Source of the DNA: Methylomonas sp. AM2-LC
GTDB lineage: Bacteria; Pseudomonadota; Gammaproteobacteria; Methylococcales; Methylomonadaceae
Assembly: GCF_039904985.1 (NCBI RefSeq)
Contig: NZ_CP157005.1
Location: 3,491,501-3,555,500 of the forward strand
DNA: 64,000 nucleotides
Direction of reading: 5' to 3'
Within the stretch, counting starts at the first letter, position 1, and the number at the start of each line of letters is the position of its first letter. Below are positions 7,053-18,990 of the stretch, piece by piece. Under the pieces are notes generated by a model. The model searched no databases. It was not told where the DNA came from and saw only the letters and a program-made list of their open reading frames with translations. A program made the position numbers and the translations under genes.

Positions 7053-10011
7053 CTTGCTTTTCACCTCTGTTGACTTTAACTGATTGCAATTGCGCATATT
7101 TCATTGCCGTATCCAGAGTATCCAGAAACTCGTTAACCCTAATAGGTTTGGTTAGATATCGGAAAAACCCTGCATCCAAACCTTTCTCAATATCGCGAGG
7201 CATGGCATTTGCACTAATGGCTACGACGGGAATATGACGAGTGATAGGATCATCAAGCAAGATTTTCAGGGCATTTACACCACTTATACCCGGTAAATTA
7301 ATATCCATCAGGATAACATCTGGCAGAAAATTGCGAGCTAATGCAATACCCGTTTTGGCATCGATAGCAGTTAACAAGTGAATATCGGGGCGGCGCGTAA
7401 TGAGATCTTCAACTAACATTAAATTGGCCGGATTATCCTCGACATACAACAGTGTGTGCAATTGCTCTTCAGCCTGTGTATTTTCTGGCAAAATAATTTT
7501 AGTTTTATCAGGTATAGCAAAGGTTTGCTGTGCGGTTGACATGTTTAACTCAATCCAAAACATACTGCCCTCGCCCACCTTACTTTCTACGCCAATATTG
7601 CCACCCATCCATTCAGCCAAACGCTTGGACACCACCAAACCAATACCCGTACCTTCTTCGTTACTTGTTTCTTGTCCGAGACGATTAAACGGCTGAAACA
7701 ACTGGGTAATTTTTTCGGCTATCAAACCTTCACCCGTGTCCTTGACATAAATTCGTACCACTTCCGGAGCACTAACAATACAATCTACACTCACAGCACC
7801 ATTCTCTTTGTTATACTTAATCGCGTTTGAAAGCAAATTGATAAGAATCTGTTTAACTCGGGTCCTATCGGCTTTGACGAAATAGGGTACGGCACATTTC
7901 GGAAAGGTAACGGCAATACCACGTTTTTGTGCCTGAGGCTCTATCATAACCTGACATTCGTGCATGACTTCTGCCAACGAAACCGGCTCCAGTGAGAGTG
8001 ACAGCTTTCCAGACTCAATGAGTGCCAAATCTAGAATTTCATTAATTAAGTCCAACAAATACCAACCTGCCTTAAGTATCTGTTCAACATTTTTCTTCTG
8101 TATGTCGGAAGGTGGAGGCGAACCAGTCTCTATCAGTTGCGCAAAACCAAGAATGGCGTTGAGCGGTGTCCGCAACTCATGACTCATACTGGATAAAAAG
8201 TTGGATTTGGCCTGATTTGCCTTTTCTGCCTGTGTTCTGGCACGCTCAAGCTCCACATTTTTATCATGCAGCATCTGGTCCAGATGTTTGCGCTCGGTTA
8301 AGTCTCTAGTCAATTTGGCGAAGCCACGTAAACGACCGCAATGATCTTTAATTGCTGTAATGACAACATTGGCCCAGAATAATGTACCATCCTTGCGTAA
8401 ACGCCATCCCTCATCTTCGAAACGACCTTTGTCGATAACGATATCCAGATCACGTTGCGGATGAGCACATTCAATATCTTCAGCGGGGTAAAATAGAGAA
8501 AAATGTTGACCGATAATCTCATCAGCTTGGTAACCTTTGATGCGTTGTGCGCCACTGTTCCAACTCACTACCTGCCCCTGCGGATCTAGCATCACTATCG
8601 CATAATCGGTAACGCTTTCCACCATCAGGCGAAAACTCTCTTCTGCCCAGCGCAGTTGTTCTTCCACTTTTTTACGCTGACTGATATCTCGAAGTATGCC
8701 GGTTAAGTAAAGCTGATCGCCCAACCACATTTCGCTGATTGCCATCTCTATTGGAAAAATGTCACCACTTTTGCGTTTCCCAACTACCTCACGTCCCAAC
8801 CCCTTGGCACGTATCGCACCATTGGCGCGAAAATATTCAAGATTGTTCTGCTGACGCTCTTGATCAAGTTCAGGTATTAGTAAGCTGAAGCTTTGTCCGA
8901 TCAGTTCTGCAGAGGTATAGCCCAACATCTGTTCCGCCGCTGGATTGACGGTTTTGATTAAACCGCTTTCAGCATGAATTGTAATAATGCTATCCACCAC
9001 AGTTGCCAGGATGGTTTCCATCAAGGCGGTACTATCACGTAAAGCTTGTTGCACAGCATATTTTTCGGTGACATCGCGAAATACCAACACCGCACCGATC
9101 ACCTGACCCTCACGGTCACGTATCGGTGCACAACTATCAGCAATATCGCATTCACTCTTGTCCTTGGCAATTAATATTGTATGATTCGCTAGCCCCTGCA
9201 CCGTACCATGCATCAAGGTTTCCATGACTGGGATGGTTGCCGTTATGCGGTTTTCTTTGTTGATGATGTTAAAAATATCTGAAACTGGACGACCGATTGC
9301 CTCTACCTTAGTCCAACCAGTCAGTTGTTCTGCAAGCGGATTCAAAAGTGTCACACAAGCAGCATTATCCGTTGCTATGACTGCATCACCAATTGAGTTT
9401 AGCGTCACTGCTAACCTTTCCTCGCTGGCTTGCAAAGTGAGATTAGTTTGCAGTAATTGTTTATTGGTCTGCGCCTGGATTTCAATCAAGTGATGTAGCT
9501 CAACTTCAACCTGCTTTCGTAATGTATTATCAGTTCCGATCAAGAGATAGCCAATAATAAGGTTATGCGCGTCTCGTAATGCGGTAATAGACATCACTGC
9601 AGGAAATCGGCTGCCATCCTTGCGAATATAGGTTAATTCATAAATATCCTCAATGCCGCGGGCAGCCTTAAATACCAATGCATCGAAGCCTGGCGTAATA
9701 TTTGTTCCAAATTCTATACTCAAGGCTTCGGCGTGGGCTATGATTTCCTGTGAGTCGGAAATATCAGCCGGTGTCATTTTGCTGAGTACTTCCTCAGCCT
9801 GATAGCCAAACATACGTTCAGCCCCTACATTGAAAATTTGGATAATCCCTTTTTCATCCGTTGCGATACTGGAAAAATTGATGCTGTTGAAAATTGCATT
9901 CTGCAAAGCAGTGGTTTTAAGTAAAGCCGTCTGATTCCTCATGACAGCTGCGTCTTCTCTATATAAGGAGTGAACATAAACACTCATATGATCATCGTTT
10001 GATTCGTGCAT
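7045..10011 (-). CDS. Hybrid sensor histidine kinase with four PAS domains and a receiver
   Basis: A 988-residue kinase with no clear membrane segment, so probably cytoplasmic. Domains in order: PAS1 (about 35-165), coiled coil, PAS2 (about 195-320), PAS3 (about 328-450), PAS4 (about 455-575), coiled coil, HisKA (about 600-670; His611 in SMSHELRTPLN), HATPase (about 715-825; NLLSNAIKYN, DTGEGL, GTGIGL), and a receiver (about 853-970; Asp903 in ILMDINLPGISG). PAS sensors usually bind haem, flavin or small ligands, but no haem or flavin signature is obvious. It heads the operon with the REC-PAS and Crp/Fnr genes. Confidence 0.93.
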   Translation of the reverse strand: MHESNDDHMSVYVHSLYREDAAVMRNQTALLKTTALQNAIFNSINFSSIATDEKGIIQIFNVGAERMFGYQAEEVLSKMTPADISDSQEIIAHAEALSIEFGTNITPGFDALVFKAARGIEDIYELTYIRKDGSRFPAVMSITALRDAHNLIIGYLLIGTDNTLRKQVEVELHHLIEIQAQTNKQLLQTNLTLQASEERLAVTLNSIGDAVIATDNAACVTLLNPLAEQLTGWTKVEAIGRPVSDIFNIINKENRITATIPVMETLMHGTVQGLANHTILIAKDKSECDIADSCAPIRDREGQVIGAVLVFRDVTEKYAVQQALRDSTALMETILATVVDSIITIHAESGLIKTVNPAAEQMLGYTSAELIGQSFSLLIPELDQERQQNNLEYFRANGAIRAKGLGREVVGKRKSGDIFPIEMAISEMWLGDQLYLTGILRDISQRKKVEEQLRWAEESFRLMVESVTDYAIVMLDPQGQVVSWNSGAQRIKGYQADEIIGQHFSLFYPAEDIECAHPQRDLDIVIDKGRFEDEGWRLRKDGTLFWANVVITAIKDHCGRLRGFAKLTRDLTERKHLDQMLHDKNVELERARTQAEKANQAKSNFLSSMSHELRTPLNAILGFAQLIETGSPPPSDIQKKNVEQILKAGWYLLDLINEILDLALIESGKLSLSLEPVSLAEVMHECQVMIEPQAQKRGIAVTFPKCAVPYFVKADRTRVKQILINLLSNAIKYNKENGAVSVDCIVSAPEVVRIYVKDTGEGLIAEKITQLFQPFNRLGQETSNEEGTGIGLVVSKRLAEWMGGNIGVESKVGEGSMFWIELNMSTAQQTFAIPDKTKIILPENTQAEEQLHTLLYVEDNPANLMLVEDLITRRPDIHLLTAIDAKTGIALARNFLPDVILMDINLPGISGVNALKILLDDPITRHIPVVAISANAMPRDIEKGLDAGFFRYLTKPIRVNEFLDTLDTAMKYAQLQSVKVNRGEKQDD

Positions 10012-10541
10012 GCCTTACCTTCGTGGTAATGAATAAATGCGACAGGGATTTGAATCTCACCATGGCAGGAAACGGCAGAAAACAGCATTCAATATCCACC
10101 TAAATTGCAGCAGGTATAAGGTTTTACTGACAGAATAGACATTCCTGACGAACATATCAACTCTAAGCAAGTCAGTGACGACATTTTTGTCGTTGACTGT
10201 CTCCATTTATCTACAGCATTACTTTGAATATACAAATAAAACCGGGCCCTGTATGTACGCTAACTAACATAGCCGTTTAGACCTCTTAATAGCAGGAATA
10301 AAAACCCAATCTGGTTAGCATTTTCAGGTGCTTTAATGTGTGCTGACGTACTGAAGTTAATCATTGTTAGCTGTAAATTAATCCTAAGTAGAAAACCTCT
10401 GATTGATATACCTATCTCTCGCAACAGATGCGCTTCACTTCGTTCAACACCTACAGCCCATTGATTTTAAATAATCATAAAAATTACTCTGAATAGATAC
10501 AAATTACCCTTAACAGATCGTTTATCTCAGGTAGGAAGAAC
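10012..10541. other. Divergent intergenic region upstream of the hybrid kinase
   Basis: No gene seen over 530 bases. It holds promoters for the minus-strand signalling operon and the plus-strand membrane protein, an imperfect hairpin near 10171-10201 (GACGACA facing TGTCGTT), and one copy of a dispersed repeat at 10422-10455. Confidence 0.5.
10422..10455 (-). repeat. Dispersed REP-like repeat, copy 1
   Basis: On the minus strand this reads TGTAGG...GAACGAAG followed by TGAAGCGCATCTGTTG. The core GAAGCGCATCTGTT recurs at 28111-28141 and 56711-56750, always between genes. The outer ends resemble a REP hairpin. Confidence 0.55.
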
Positions 10542-11180
10542 ATGAATATAGATACAGAATTTAATATTGGCCAAATAGATGTAGAAAACAGGTTACATCG
10601 AAAAACAGCATCGAACGCTATTAAGCGTCTGGTTCTCGCTTCTCGTTCACTGTCTACAGGAACTAAGAAAATTACTATTGAACCAACCTTATCTATTTCA
10701 CCTATTCAAGCCAACCAGTTTCATAGGAAAGCGGCAACTTATGCCATATTTGGCGATTTATTGTTTATTGTCCTGCCCTTGGTGGTGATATCGATTGTAG
10801 ATGTGAGTGTAGGCAAATCATTATTTGCATTGATTGAAACACCCGAGCTATCCTTTGGTTCCGCTGTATTGTTTGGGCAAACCATCATTAAAGTGGTATC
10901 AGGCTTTGCGAATTCAAAACCATCAGGTGCGGAACAACCGGTATTTGTGGTGGCCATGATTATTGTATTTGGTTTAGTTCCCTCCTTAGTGGTCTTGGCA
11001 TTGTTACTCAGCATTAACCCCGCACCGTATGGTTTGCAATTAGCTCAAGCGATTATTTTTGCTTTTGGAGTGATCGTTTTTTTTATATTTGGGGTAACTG
11101 GTCATGCACAATCACTGCATCATCGCAGTCGATTACTGAAAATACTGGAGCCTCAAAAAACCGATATTCCGCAAAATTAA
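10542..11180 (+). CDS. Hypothetical inner-membrane protein
   Basis: A 212-residue protein I do not recognise. Residues 1-60 are polar. About four membrane helices follow: 68-87 (YAIFGDLLFIVLPLVVI), 102-120, 134-156 (VFVVAMIIVFGLVPSLVVLALLL) and 165-190. A short basic tail ends it. The start has AGGAAG six bases upstream. It lies alone between the divergent signalling operon and the convergent N-ATPase operon, and nothing in the context gives a function. Confidence 0.7.
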   Translation: MNIDTEFNIGQIDVENRLHRKTASNAIKRLVLASRSLSTGTKKITIEPTLSISPIQANQFHRKAATYAIFGDLLFIVLPLVVISIVDVSVGKSLFALIETPELSFGSAVLFGQTIIKVVSGFANSKPSGAEQPVFVVAMIIVFGLVPSLVVLALLLSINPAPYGLQLAQAIIFAFGVIVFFIFGVTGHAQSLHHRSRLLKILEPQKTDIPQN

Positions 11181-11278
11181 CTGAATACCCATGCGGTTTA
11201 GCTAAATCATCAGAACAGGGTCTGTGTAAGACTAAAGCCGATAGGCTTTGATGTCTAAAATTGAATGTATCGAGTGGC

Positions 11279-12190
11279 TTAATTATCCAGAAATAGTGAT
11301 TTTTTGGGGGGCAATTTCACAGACAACGCTTCATAACCCGAAATAACATCAAAAAGCTCCTCGTCTATTGCACTCTGGCGTAAACGATGAAATGCACCAT
11401 TCAGATTTGCCAACAATTCGTCGATATTACGATCAGCACGCTCCATGGCCGCCAGTCGACTGGCATTCTCGCTGGACAAAGATTCTGCACAGGCTCGGTA
11501 CAACGAAATAAACAGATATTCGCGAATCAACTCACGCAAGGTATCGTTACCGAGTATGACTTCAGGCAAATTATTGGTTGGCCAGCGAATTTGCGATAAT
11601 TCTTGTTGCCAGTGCGCATCAAGCGGCAATAATTGTTGACTAACGGGCTGATAGAGTACACCGCTGTTTGGGTGATTATGAAAAACATAAAAATTGGCAA
11701 ATTCACCAAACACCTTATGAGCTTCGGTTTCTATTTGAATCTGCCCAATCAACGGCTGAATGGCATTGACCGAGCTGGGTACATTAAACAAACCCGTTAC
11801 TTGCAATCCCGCATCCAACAGGCGGGCTTGCATGCGTTCACCGACGGCCCACAATAGATATTTACCAGGAAGTTTGCTGAGCGCATTAATGACATAATCG
11901 GCCAATACTTCATTAAATTGACCCACCAAGCCCTGATCAGAACCAAAAACAATAGCACCACTTACATTGATTTTATGTTTTTGATCATCCCCCAGAATAA
12001 ACGGAGTTCGCCCTATAAAACAGGCTGCCAAACCTAATTCTATGGTTCGATAGTAGTCTTCCAACGCATGTACTGATTGCTCGTATTGGCTTATACTCGA
12101 GCCTGCCAAGGCTTTCATGGTGCGTACCACAGATTGCAGATCTTTAGCGCTGTTAATTTTTCTGCGCAATCCAGCTGTGCTATCGCTCAT
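11279..12190 (-). CDS. atpG: N-ATPase gamma subunit
   Basis: The central stalk of the rotary ATPase, which couples the c-ring to the alpha/beta hexamer. The 303 residues have the family's N-terminal helix (LRRKINSAKDLQSVVRTMKALA), the mid-protein FGSDQGLVGQFNE segment, and the C-terminal helix ending in the LRQSAIDEELFDVISGYEAL region. It is the last gene of the nine-gene operon, two bases after atpA, the position typical of N-ATPases. It is more divergent than housekeeping gamma subunits. Confidence 0.93.
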   Translation of the reverse strand: MSDSTAGLRRKINSAKDLQSVVRTMKALAGSSISQYEQSVHALEDYYRTIELGLAACFIGRTPFILGDDQKHKINVSGAIVFGSDQGLVGQFNEVLADYVINALSKLPGKYLLWAVGERMQARLLDAGLQVTGLFNVPSSVNAIQPLIGQIQIETEAHKVFGEFANFYVFHNHPNSGVLYQPVSQQLLPLDAHWQQELSQIRWPTNNLPEVILGNDTLRELIREYLFISLYRACAESLSSENASRLAAMERADRNIDELLANLNGAFHRLRQSAIDEELFDVISGYEALSVKLPPKKSLFLDN

Positions 12191-12192
12191 CG

Positions 12193-13749
12193 TCAGCTCT
12201 GCCCTACACTACTTGGCGCTTTAGACAAAAAACTCTCCAGCGTTTGGTGAGCAAGGTCTAATATCACCTGTCGATCTTCATCACTCAATCGATCAGCAGT
12301 TTCAAATCGGGTACGGACGGCTAAAGGTATTTTGGCTACTGCCTGCTGCACTGCAAATTCAGCGGCATTCATCTGCTCTATTGACACTGGGTCGAATAAT
12401 CCCGCCGTCAATGCCAATAGAATGACAATTTGTTCGGGTACCGCTACTGGCGAGCACTCCAGTTGCTTTAGACAAGCGCGAATGCGCTGGCCATGAGCAA
12501 TCACTTTACGCGTATCGTCATCCAAGCGCGCACCAAAACGGGCAAAAGCTTCAAGTTCCTCGAACTGTGCATAAGCCAATTTGAGATCGCCAGCAACTGC
12601 TCGATAAGTGCCACGTTGTGCCTTACCACCTACCCTGGACACAGATTTTCCGACATCAACCGCAGGCAACACCCCCAATTCGAATAAAGAGGGCGACAAA
12701 TAAATCTGACCATCGGTTATAGAAATTAGGTTGGTTGGGATATAAGCGGACATATTTTGAGCTTCGATCTCAATAATAGGCAAAGCAGTGAGAGAGCCAC
12801 CTCCATCTTCATCACGTAATTGCGTCGCTCTTTCCAATAAACGTGAGTGGATATAAAAAATATCGCCGGGAAACGCTTCCCGACCAGGTGGACGGCGTAG
12901 CAACAAAGATAGCTCACGATAAGATCTTGCATGCTGGGTCAGATCATCATACACAATCAGCACATCCCGCCCTATTTCCATAAAATGTTCGGCTATGCTG
13001 GTGGCTGCGTAAGGGGCTATATAAGCCAGACCGGGCGGATCGTTGCCCTCGGTAACGACTATCACCGTGTAGGCTAGTGCGCCTTTCTCTGCAAGAATAG
13101 AAACTGTTTTTGCCACAGAAGCAGCACGCTGTCCAATCGCGCAATATACACACAGCACATTCTGATCTTTCTGGTTTAGGATTGTATCAATCGCAATTGC
13201 GGTTTTGCCCGTTTGCCGATCCCCCATAATCAATTCGCGCTGACCACGACCAATAGGAATCATTGAATCAATGACTTTCAGTCCAGTCTGTAATGGCTCA
13301 CTAACAGGTGCCCGATTCATAATCGGTACCACCGGGCGTTCTATCGGTAGACGCTGGCTCGAAACCAACGCCCCTTTGCTATCCAGTGGCCTACCCAGCG
13401 GATCGATAACTCTGCCCAATAGCCCTTCGCCCACCGCTACATCCATCACACGCCCAGTACGCTGAACTTCATCGCCAGCCCGCAAATGCCAGTATTCACC
13501 AAGCAGTACCACACCGATTTCATCCGCATCCACATTAAAGGCTATCCCGTACACTCCATTGGGAAAAATCAATAATTCCTCGAAACCAATGCTGGGCAAA
13601 CCAGAAACTTTAGCAATTCCAGTGGCAACACTGATAATTCGCCCCACTTCACGAATTTTTAACGGTGGCGTAACGGCTTCACACTGCTGATTAATGGCAT
13701 CGAATACGACGTTGAAGGCACTGTCAAAGCTGTCGAATCGGCTATTCAT
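12193..13749 (-). CDS. atpA: N-ATPase alpha subunit
   Basis: Non-catalytic nucleotide-binding subunit of the N1 headpiece. It shows the P-loop [15 protein letters not shown], the alpha-type N-terminal beta barrel ([15 protein letters not shown]), [30 protein letters not shown], and a C-terminal helical domain. The ATG at 13749 overlaps the atpF stop by eight bases (ATGAATAG), the same overlap as at the atpC/atpQ junction; an ATG twelve bases earlier is also in frame. About 518 residues, the normal alpha length. Confidence 0.95.
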   Translation of the reverse strand: MNSRFDSFDSAFNVVFDAINQQCEAVTPPLKIREVGRIISVATGIAKVSGLPSIGFEELLIFPNGVYGIAFNVDADEIGVVLLGEYWHLRAGDEVQRTGRVMDVAVGEGLLGRVIDPLGRPLDSKGALVSSQRLPIERPVVPIMNRAPVSEPLQTGLKVIDSMIPIGRGQRELIMGDRQTGKTAIAIDTILNQKDQNVLCVYCAIGQRAASVAKTVSILAEKGALAYTVIVVTEGNDPPGLAYIAPYAATSIAEHFMEIGRDVLIVYDDLTQHARSYRELSLLLRRPPGREAFPGDIFYIHSRLLERATQLRDEDGGGSLTALPIIEIEAQNMSAYIPTNLISITDGQIYLSPSLFELGVLPAVDVGKSVSRVGGKAQRGTYRAVAGDLKLAYAQFEELEAFARFGARLDDDTRKVIAHGQRIRACLKQLECSPVAVPEQIVILLALTAGLFDPVSIEQMNAAEFAVQQAVAKIPLAVRTRFETADRLSDEDRQVILDLAHQTLESFLSKAPSSVGQS

Positions 13750-14533
13750 CTGTTTCTGCATGGATTGCAGATAATCCCGGTTGCTTGATTAGTTCATCAA
13801 TACTTTGCTCCAGTATTCGCAAATAATCGGCAATACTCCACGCCAGTTTTTGACCATTGATGCTGAATTCCACGCCGCTGACCAAATCGGTTGCCGTTTC
13901 AAAATGTAATGGAATCTCTGCGGCAAAATTTTCGTTGATAACCTGCTGTATACGGTTGCGTTGTTCGGTAGGCAAGTCTAAAGTACTGCGCAATAATCCG
14001 GGCTCTGAAGCTGTTTTAATCGCTGCAGCCAATAAGGCTTTGCTGGTTTCGTCCAAGCTATGTAATCGACTGGTAAACACTTCTACCATTTGTTGTTCCA
14101 GACTGATAGTGGCAAGATCCTGCAATGTTTTTCGAGCGATGCTAAACACTGCATGCTCCGTTTTGCGCATGAGGGCTTGATTTAATTGTAAAGCTTCATT
14201 ATTTAGCGAAGCCATGCGTTTGGCTGCAAACTCATCAGCTGAAGTTCTGGCCTCTGTCAATAAGCGTTGCCGTTCTTGTTGCGCATCCAATTGTGCCTGA
14301 TTCAATAATCCAGCACGCTCCTTATCAAACGTGGCATTTTTTTTCTGAAACTCATCACATTGCAGCTGCGCCGCCGCTTGTGCTTCTTGAGTATCTGAAA
14401 TGGTTGCAGCAATGTGCCGCTCACGCTCGTCAATTGCGTGCAGTATGGGCTGATAGAGATAGCGCTTCAGCAACCAAACTAAAATTAAAAAATTGATCGC
14501 CTGCGCAATAACGGTAAACCAATCAATTAACAT
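13742..14533 (-). CDS. atpF: N-ATPase subunit b with delta-like C-terminal domain
   Basis: Peripheral stalk subunit. One N-terminal membrane helix (about 6-24; [21 protein letters not shown]) is followed by a long amphipathic coiled coil (about 35-165). The protein has 263 residues, about 100 longer than a standard b subunit. Residues about 175-245 resemble the C-terminal domain of F-type delta: [16 protein letters not shown], then [24 protein letters not shown], which matches the delta pattern of a GG-V-hydrophobic strand, G, then a D/W-S helix start. Because the operon has no delta gene, this region probably attaches the stalk to alpha. The b call is secure; the delta role is inference. Confidence 0.92.
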   Translation of the reverse strand: MLIDWFTVIAQAINFLILVWLLKRYLYQPILHAIDERERHIAATISDTQEAQAAAQLQCDEFQKKNATFDKERAGLLNQAQLDAQQERQRLLTEARTSADEFAAKRMASLNNEALQLNQALMRKTEHAVFSIARKTLQDLATISLEQQMVEVFTSRLHSLDETSKALLAAAIKTASEPGLLRSTLDLPTEQRNRIQQVINENFAAEIPLHFETATDLVSGVEFSINGQKLAWSIADYLRILEQSIDELIKQPGLSAIHAETDE

Positions 14534-14536
14534 TAT

Positions 14537-14818
14537 TTATTTTCCGGCTGCCAAATCAATGAAGTGATTCCAGAATGGATTAGCAAAAATCAAAATCATG
14601 GACACAACAAAACTGTATATGGCTGTTGACTCAATCATGGCCAATCCCACAAATAAGGTTCGGGTAATGGTAGCGGAAGCATCGGGTTGTTGTGCTAACG
14701 AAGTCAGAGCGGCCGCAACCGCGCGGCCTTCTCCCAATGCTGGCCCCAAAACACCAAGACAGGTCGTGATACCTGCAGTGATAATCGATACCATGGCGAT
14801 AATAGTCGTACTATCCAT
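14537..14818 (-). CDS. atpE: N-ATPase c-ring subunit with a double-carboxylate ion site
   Basis: Forms the membrane rotor ring that carries the coupling ion. The 93 residues contain two hairpin helices. Helix 1 has LGVLGPALGEG with Glu30, and helix 2 has MIESTAIYS with Glu63, Ser64, Thr65 and Tyr68. The E-S-T-x-x-Y set is the Na+-binding signature known from Ilyobacter, and a Glu at position 30 in place of Gln gives the double-carboxylate site seen in Fusobacterium and in N-ATPases. An N-ATPase c-ring from Burkholderia has been reported as proton-specific, so the ion cannot be settled from sequence. GGAG lies five bases before the ATG. Confidence 0.95.
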   Translation of the reverse strand: MDSTTIIAMVSIITAGITTCLGVLGPALGEGRAVAAALTSLAQQPDASATITRTLFVGLAMIESTAIYSFVVSMILIFANPFWNHFIDLAAGK

Positions 14819-14849
14819 AAAAGCTCCTTAAGATTGCGGGTTTTTCATT

Positions 14850-15545
14850 TCAACTAGCCATTTTTTTAGGCGGTTCGTGTGGATTGCTCTGCATGGCAGC
14901 AGCCAAATACACCGCCGCCAGTATGCTGAATATATACGCCTGTACCATGCCGGTTAGTAAACCTAGCAGACTCATGACAATAGGAAACAAAAACGGCGTG
15001 ATTGTCAACAGAATAGCCACTATCATAGAGCCGCTCATAATATTGCCAAACAAACGCACCGCCAGTGCTAATGTTCTGGAAATCTCGCTGATAATATTGA
15101 AAGGTAGCATAATAAAAGTTGGCTCAAGATAAGACTTAAGATAACCGCGCAAACCTTGATATTCAATCCCAGCTAACGGTGCCGCCACAAACACGCACAA
15201 TGCCAAAGCGGCAGTAGTGGAAAGCGATCCGGTCGGTGGTTCGTAACCAGGAAAAATTGTGCAAAAATTAGCCAGCGCAATGAATAAAAAAAGTGTTCCC
15301 AAAAAACCAACAAACTGTCTGGCGTTGCTAAGACCGACTTCTTCAATTTGCTTAAGGATAGCCAACACCACAATCTCCAAACAATTTTGCCAGCGAGAAC
15401 GTTGTAAATCAGTCGATAAATGGCGTGTCACTAATCTGGAGCCAACCACCAGTACCAACATTAACAACCAGGTAAATACAATAGTGGCATTGAGCTTTAA
15501 AAATCCGTATTGCCAAAAAATTATCTGATCGGGACTAAGGTGCAT
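14850..15545 (-). CDS. atpB: N-ATPase subunit a
   Basis: Membrane stator subunit that provides the ion half-channels against the c-ring. The 231 residues have five or six membrane helices. The essential arginine is Arg164 in SRTLALAVRLFGNIMSG, and the last helix carries the conserved GMVQAYIFSILAAVYL motif. Its start overlaps the end of atpR. The length is typical for N-ATPase subunit a. Confidence 0.94.
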   Translation of the reverse strand: MHLSPDQIIFWQYGFLKLNATIVFTWLLMLVLVVGSRLVTRHLSTDLQRSRWQNCLEIVVLAILKQIEEVGLSNARQFVGFLGTLFLFIALANFCTIFPGYEPPTGSLSTTAALALCVFVAAPLAGIEYQGLRGYLKSYLEPTFIMLPFNIISEISRTLALAVRLFGNIMSGSMIVAILLTITPFLFPIVMSLLGLLTGMVQAYIFSILAAVYLAAAMQSNPHEPPKKMAS

Positions 15546-15849
15546 GACCTACCTCTTTAGTAGTATTGAGCAGAGATTTAGCAGAACCAACCAAGCGATT
15601 GATAAGCAAACGCGCCATGACAAAGCCTGACAAACAAATCAACAGGCGCAGCCAATCTCCGTCAGCTATCCAATAAAAACCAAATAGCGTAACGCTCATC
15701 CTTAGTAATAAACTGCCAATAAACCATACAGCAGGATACTGACTGGCAAGACTCTTACGAATCGTCCACCACAGGCCTCCGAAAAATAAGGCCCCCAAAA
15801 GCACGCCCAGCATCCACACCAAAAGCCCGATTAACGGATCAATCATCAT
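15535..15849 (-). CDS. atpR: N-ATPase accessory membrane protein AtpR
   Basis: A small three-helix membrane protein found only in N-ATPase operons. Arginines lie inside the predicted second and third helices (LLLRMSVTLFGFYW and FVMARLLI). In the N-ATPase literature such residues were proposed to interact with the c-subunit glutamate, possibly during ring assembly. Three in-frame ATGs (15855, 15849, 15846) overlap the atpQ stop, and 15849 has AGG eight bases upstream. About 104 residues. Position between atpQ and atpB matches the standard order. Confidence 0.85.
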   Translation of the reverse strand: MMIDPLIGLLVWMLGVLLGALFFGGLWWTIRKSLASQYPAVWFIGSLLLRMSVTLFGFYWIADGDWLRLLICLSGFVMARLLINRLVGSAKSLLNTTKEVGHAP

Positions 15850-16189
15850 TTTCATCACCTTTGTCCTGCTCTTCGGTTTGTATGGCTTGATGTTCTTTTG
15901 CAATCCACTGCCAGGCATTAAAACAACCCAGCACCAATCCAGCCATCAGCAAAGCCAAAGTCCAGGAATGTCGGCCGCTATAATGCCTATCCAACCACAA
16001 TCCCAACCCGGCTCCTAGTAAAGTGGGTATCACCACTGACCAACCGATCAATCCCATCATGCCCAAACCAAACCACACCCCAGGGGTATTATGCCGCTGG
16101 GCCTTAATCTTGCGCTGTGCTTTGCAACCAACCTTTTCGCCGAGACTGACGGTCTTCTTTAGTATTTTAGGTGTTTTTGGGTTATTCAT
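15839..16189 (-). CDS. atpQ: N-ATPase accessory membrane protein AtpQ (AtpI-like)
   Basis: A 116-residue AtpI-like protein with a basic N-terminus (about 1-45) and two membrane helices (about 46-70, GLIGWSVVIPTLLGAGLGLWLD; about 78-97, WTLALLMAGLVLGCFNAW), ending in an acidic tail. In N-ATPases this protein is thought to help magnesium supply or ring assembly, but its role is unproven. The ATG at 16189 overlaps the atpC stop by eight bases (ATGAATAA); the frame also runs upstream inside atpC without support. Confidence 0.85.
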   Translation of the reverse strand: MNNPKTPKILKKTVSLGEKVGCKAQRKIKAQRHNTPGVWFGLGMMGLIGWSVVIPTLLGAGLGLWLDRHYSGRHSWTLALLMAGLVLGCFNAWQWIAKEHQAIQTEEQDKGDENDD

Positions 16190-16571
16190 GCTGAAAAGAG
16201 GCAAAGCGCCGCAAAAAGCCCGCTTCCAGTTTTGCATTAATAGCACGTATATTGCGTTCTTGCTCATCAAGTGTCAAAAACTCCGCATCCACCAGATGTC
16301 GCAATTGCGAAAGATCGCAACCGCCGACAGCTCGACGCACGGACACACGGACATCCTGACCAGTTTTAACCAATACACCTTCATCGACAGCCAGATACAC
16401 ATCTCCCTCCGCAACTGTTTGGTAACATAAAATTCCGGGTGACAAAGCCGCTACGCAGTCGCGCCGCTGCGGTAAAATGCCAAAACAACCCTCATGCGTA
16501 TCAAACACTATGCGCAGTACTTCAGACTTTTCTGCAAATACATGAGATGGCATTAACACCTTAAGATTCAC
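16182..16571 (-). CDS. atpC: N-ATPase epsilon subunit
   Basis: Rotor subunit binding gamma and the c-ring. The 129 residues show the N-terminal beta sandwich (NLKVLMPSHVFAEKSEVLRIVFDTHEGCFGILPQRRDCVAALSPG split over strands) and a short C-terminal helical region. The start is a GTG at 16571, with a run of six G six bases upstream, immediately after the atpD stop. It directly follows atpD as in all N-ATPase operons. Confidence 0.92.
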   Translation of the reverse strand: MNLKVLMPSHVFAEKSEVLRIVFDTHEGCFGILPQRRDCVAALSPGILCYQTVAEGDVYLAVDEGVLVKTGQDVRVSVRRAVGGCDLSQLRHLVDAEFLTLDEQERNIRAINAKLEAGFLRRFASFQHE

Positions 16572-16573
16572 GC

Positions 16574-18381
<1,808 letters not shown>

Positions 18382-18930
18382 TTATTTATGCTCTGGATAA
18401 CTAATGTAGTCGGAAGTGGTATTTTCTTGTATTTGGGAAGTTTGATAATCTTTGCATATTGAATTTTCAATCTGCAGGTTATTTGAATTGAGTAGGTACA
18501 GGTAACCGTTTTGAGTATAGGCATCGTAATGTTGCCCTGCTACAACGCTGAAATTGATTTGACATAATTTGTGATTGGCATCAACTAGATAAGGTGTATT
18601 GCAAATTTTATGTTCATCAATATATTCTTTTCCTTTGGCATCTTTATGCTCAGACTTAGTCACACTGCATCGGCTATAACCAATTTGTTGCTGATAAAAT
18701 ATCTGGTCACTTTTTGAACTTACTCTGACCTTTCCGGGCAATACCTCCACTGTTTTGAAAAAATGCATATCTTCGTCAGCAACCTTAATTTCATCACTCC
18801 ATCTTGTCTGGAACCAATCCACATTAATTGTCGCCAATTGCTCTATGGGTACTTCAGGACCAAAGTAGGCTTTGGTAGTGCATCCCATCAGTAATAAAAC
18901 AGAAACAAAAATTAAATATTGATACATCAT
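18382..18930 (-). CDS. Hypothetical lipoprotein
   Basis: A 182-residue protein with a signal peptide and lipobox LLMGC (Cys17), so probably membrane-anchored on the periplasmic side. The mature part has several cysteines (around CSVTKSE, ICNTPYL, LCQINF, SICKDY) that could form disulfides, and is otherwise not recognised. It lies 60 bases after the S41-like gene on the same strand, so it may belong to that envelope cluster. Function unknown. Confidence 0.75.
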   Translation of the reverse strand: MMYQYLIFVSVLLLMGCTTKAYFGPEVPIEQLATINVDWFQTRWSDEIKVADEDMHFFKTVEVLPGKVRVSSKSDQIFYQQQIGYSRCSVTKSEHKDAKGKEYIDEHKICNTPYLVDANHKLCQINFSVVAGQHYDAYTQNGYLYLLNSNNLQIENSICKDYQTSQIQENTTSDYISYPEHK

Positions 18931-18990
18931 GTAAGTTATTTTCTATCGAATACCGGACTGTTTACGCGTAGACAATGTATATTTTTCTTA

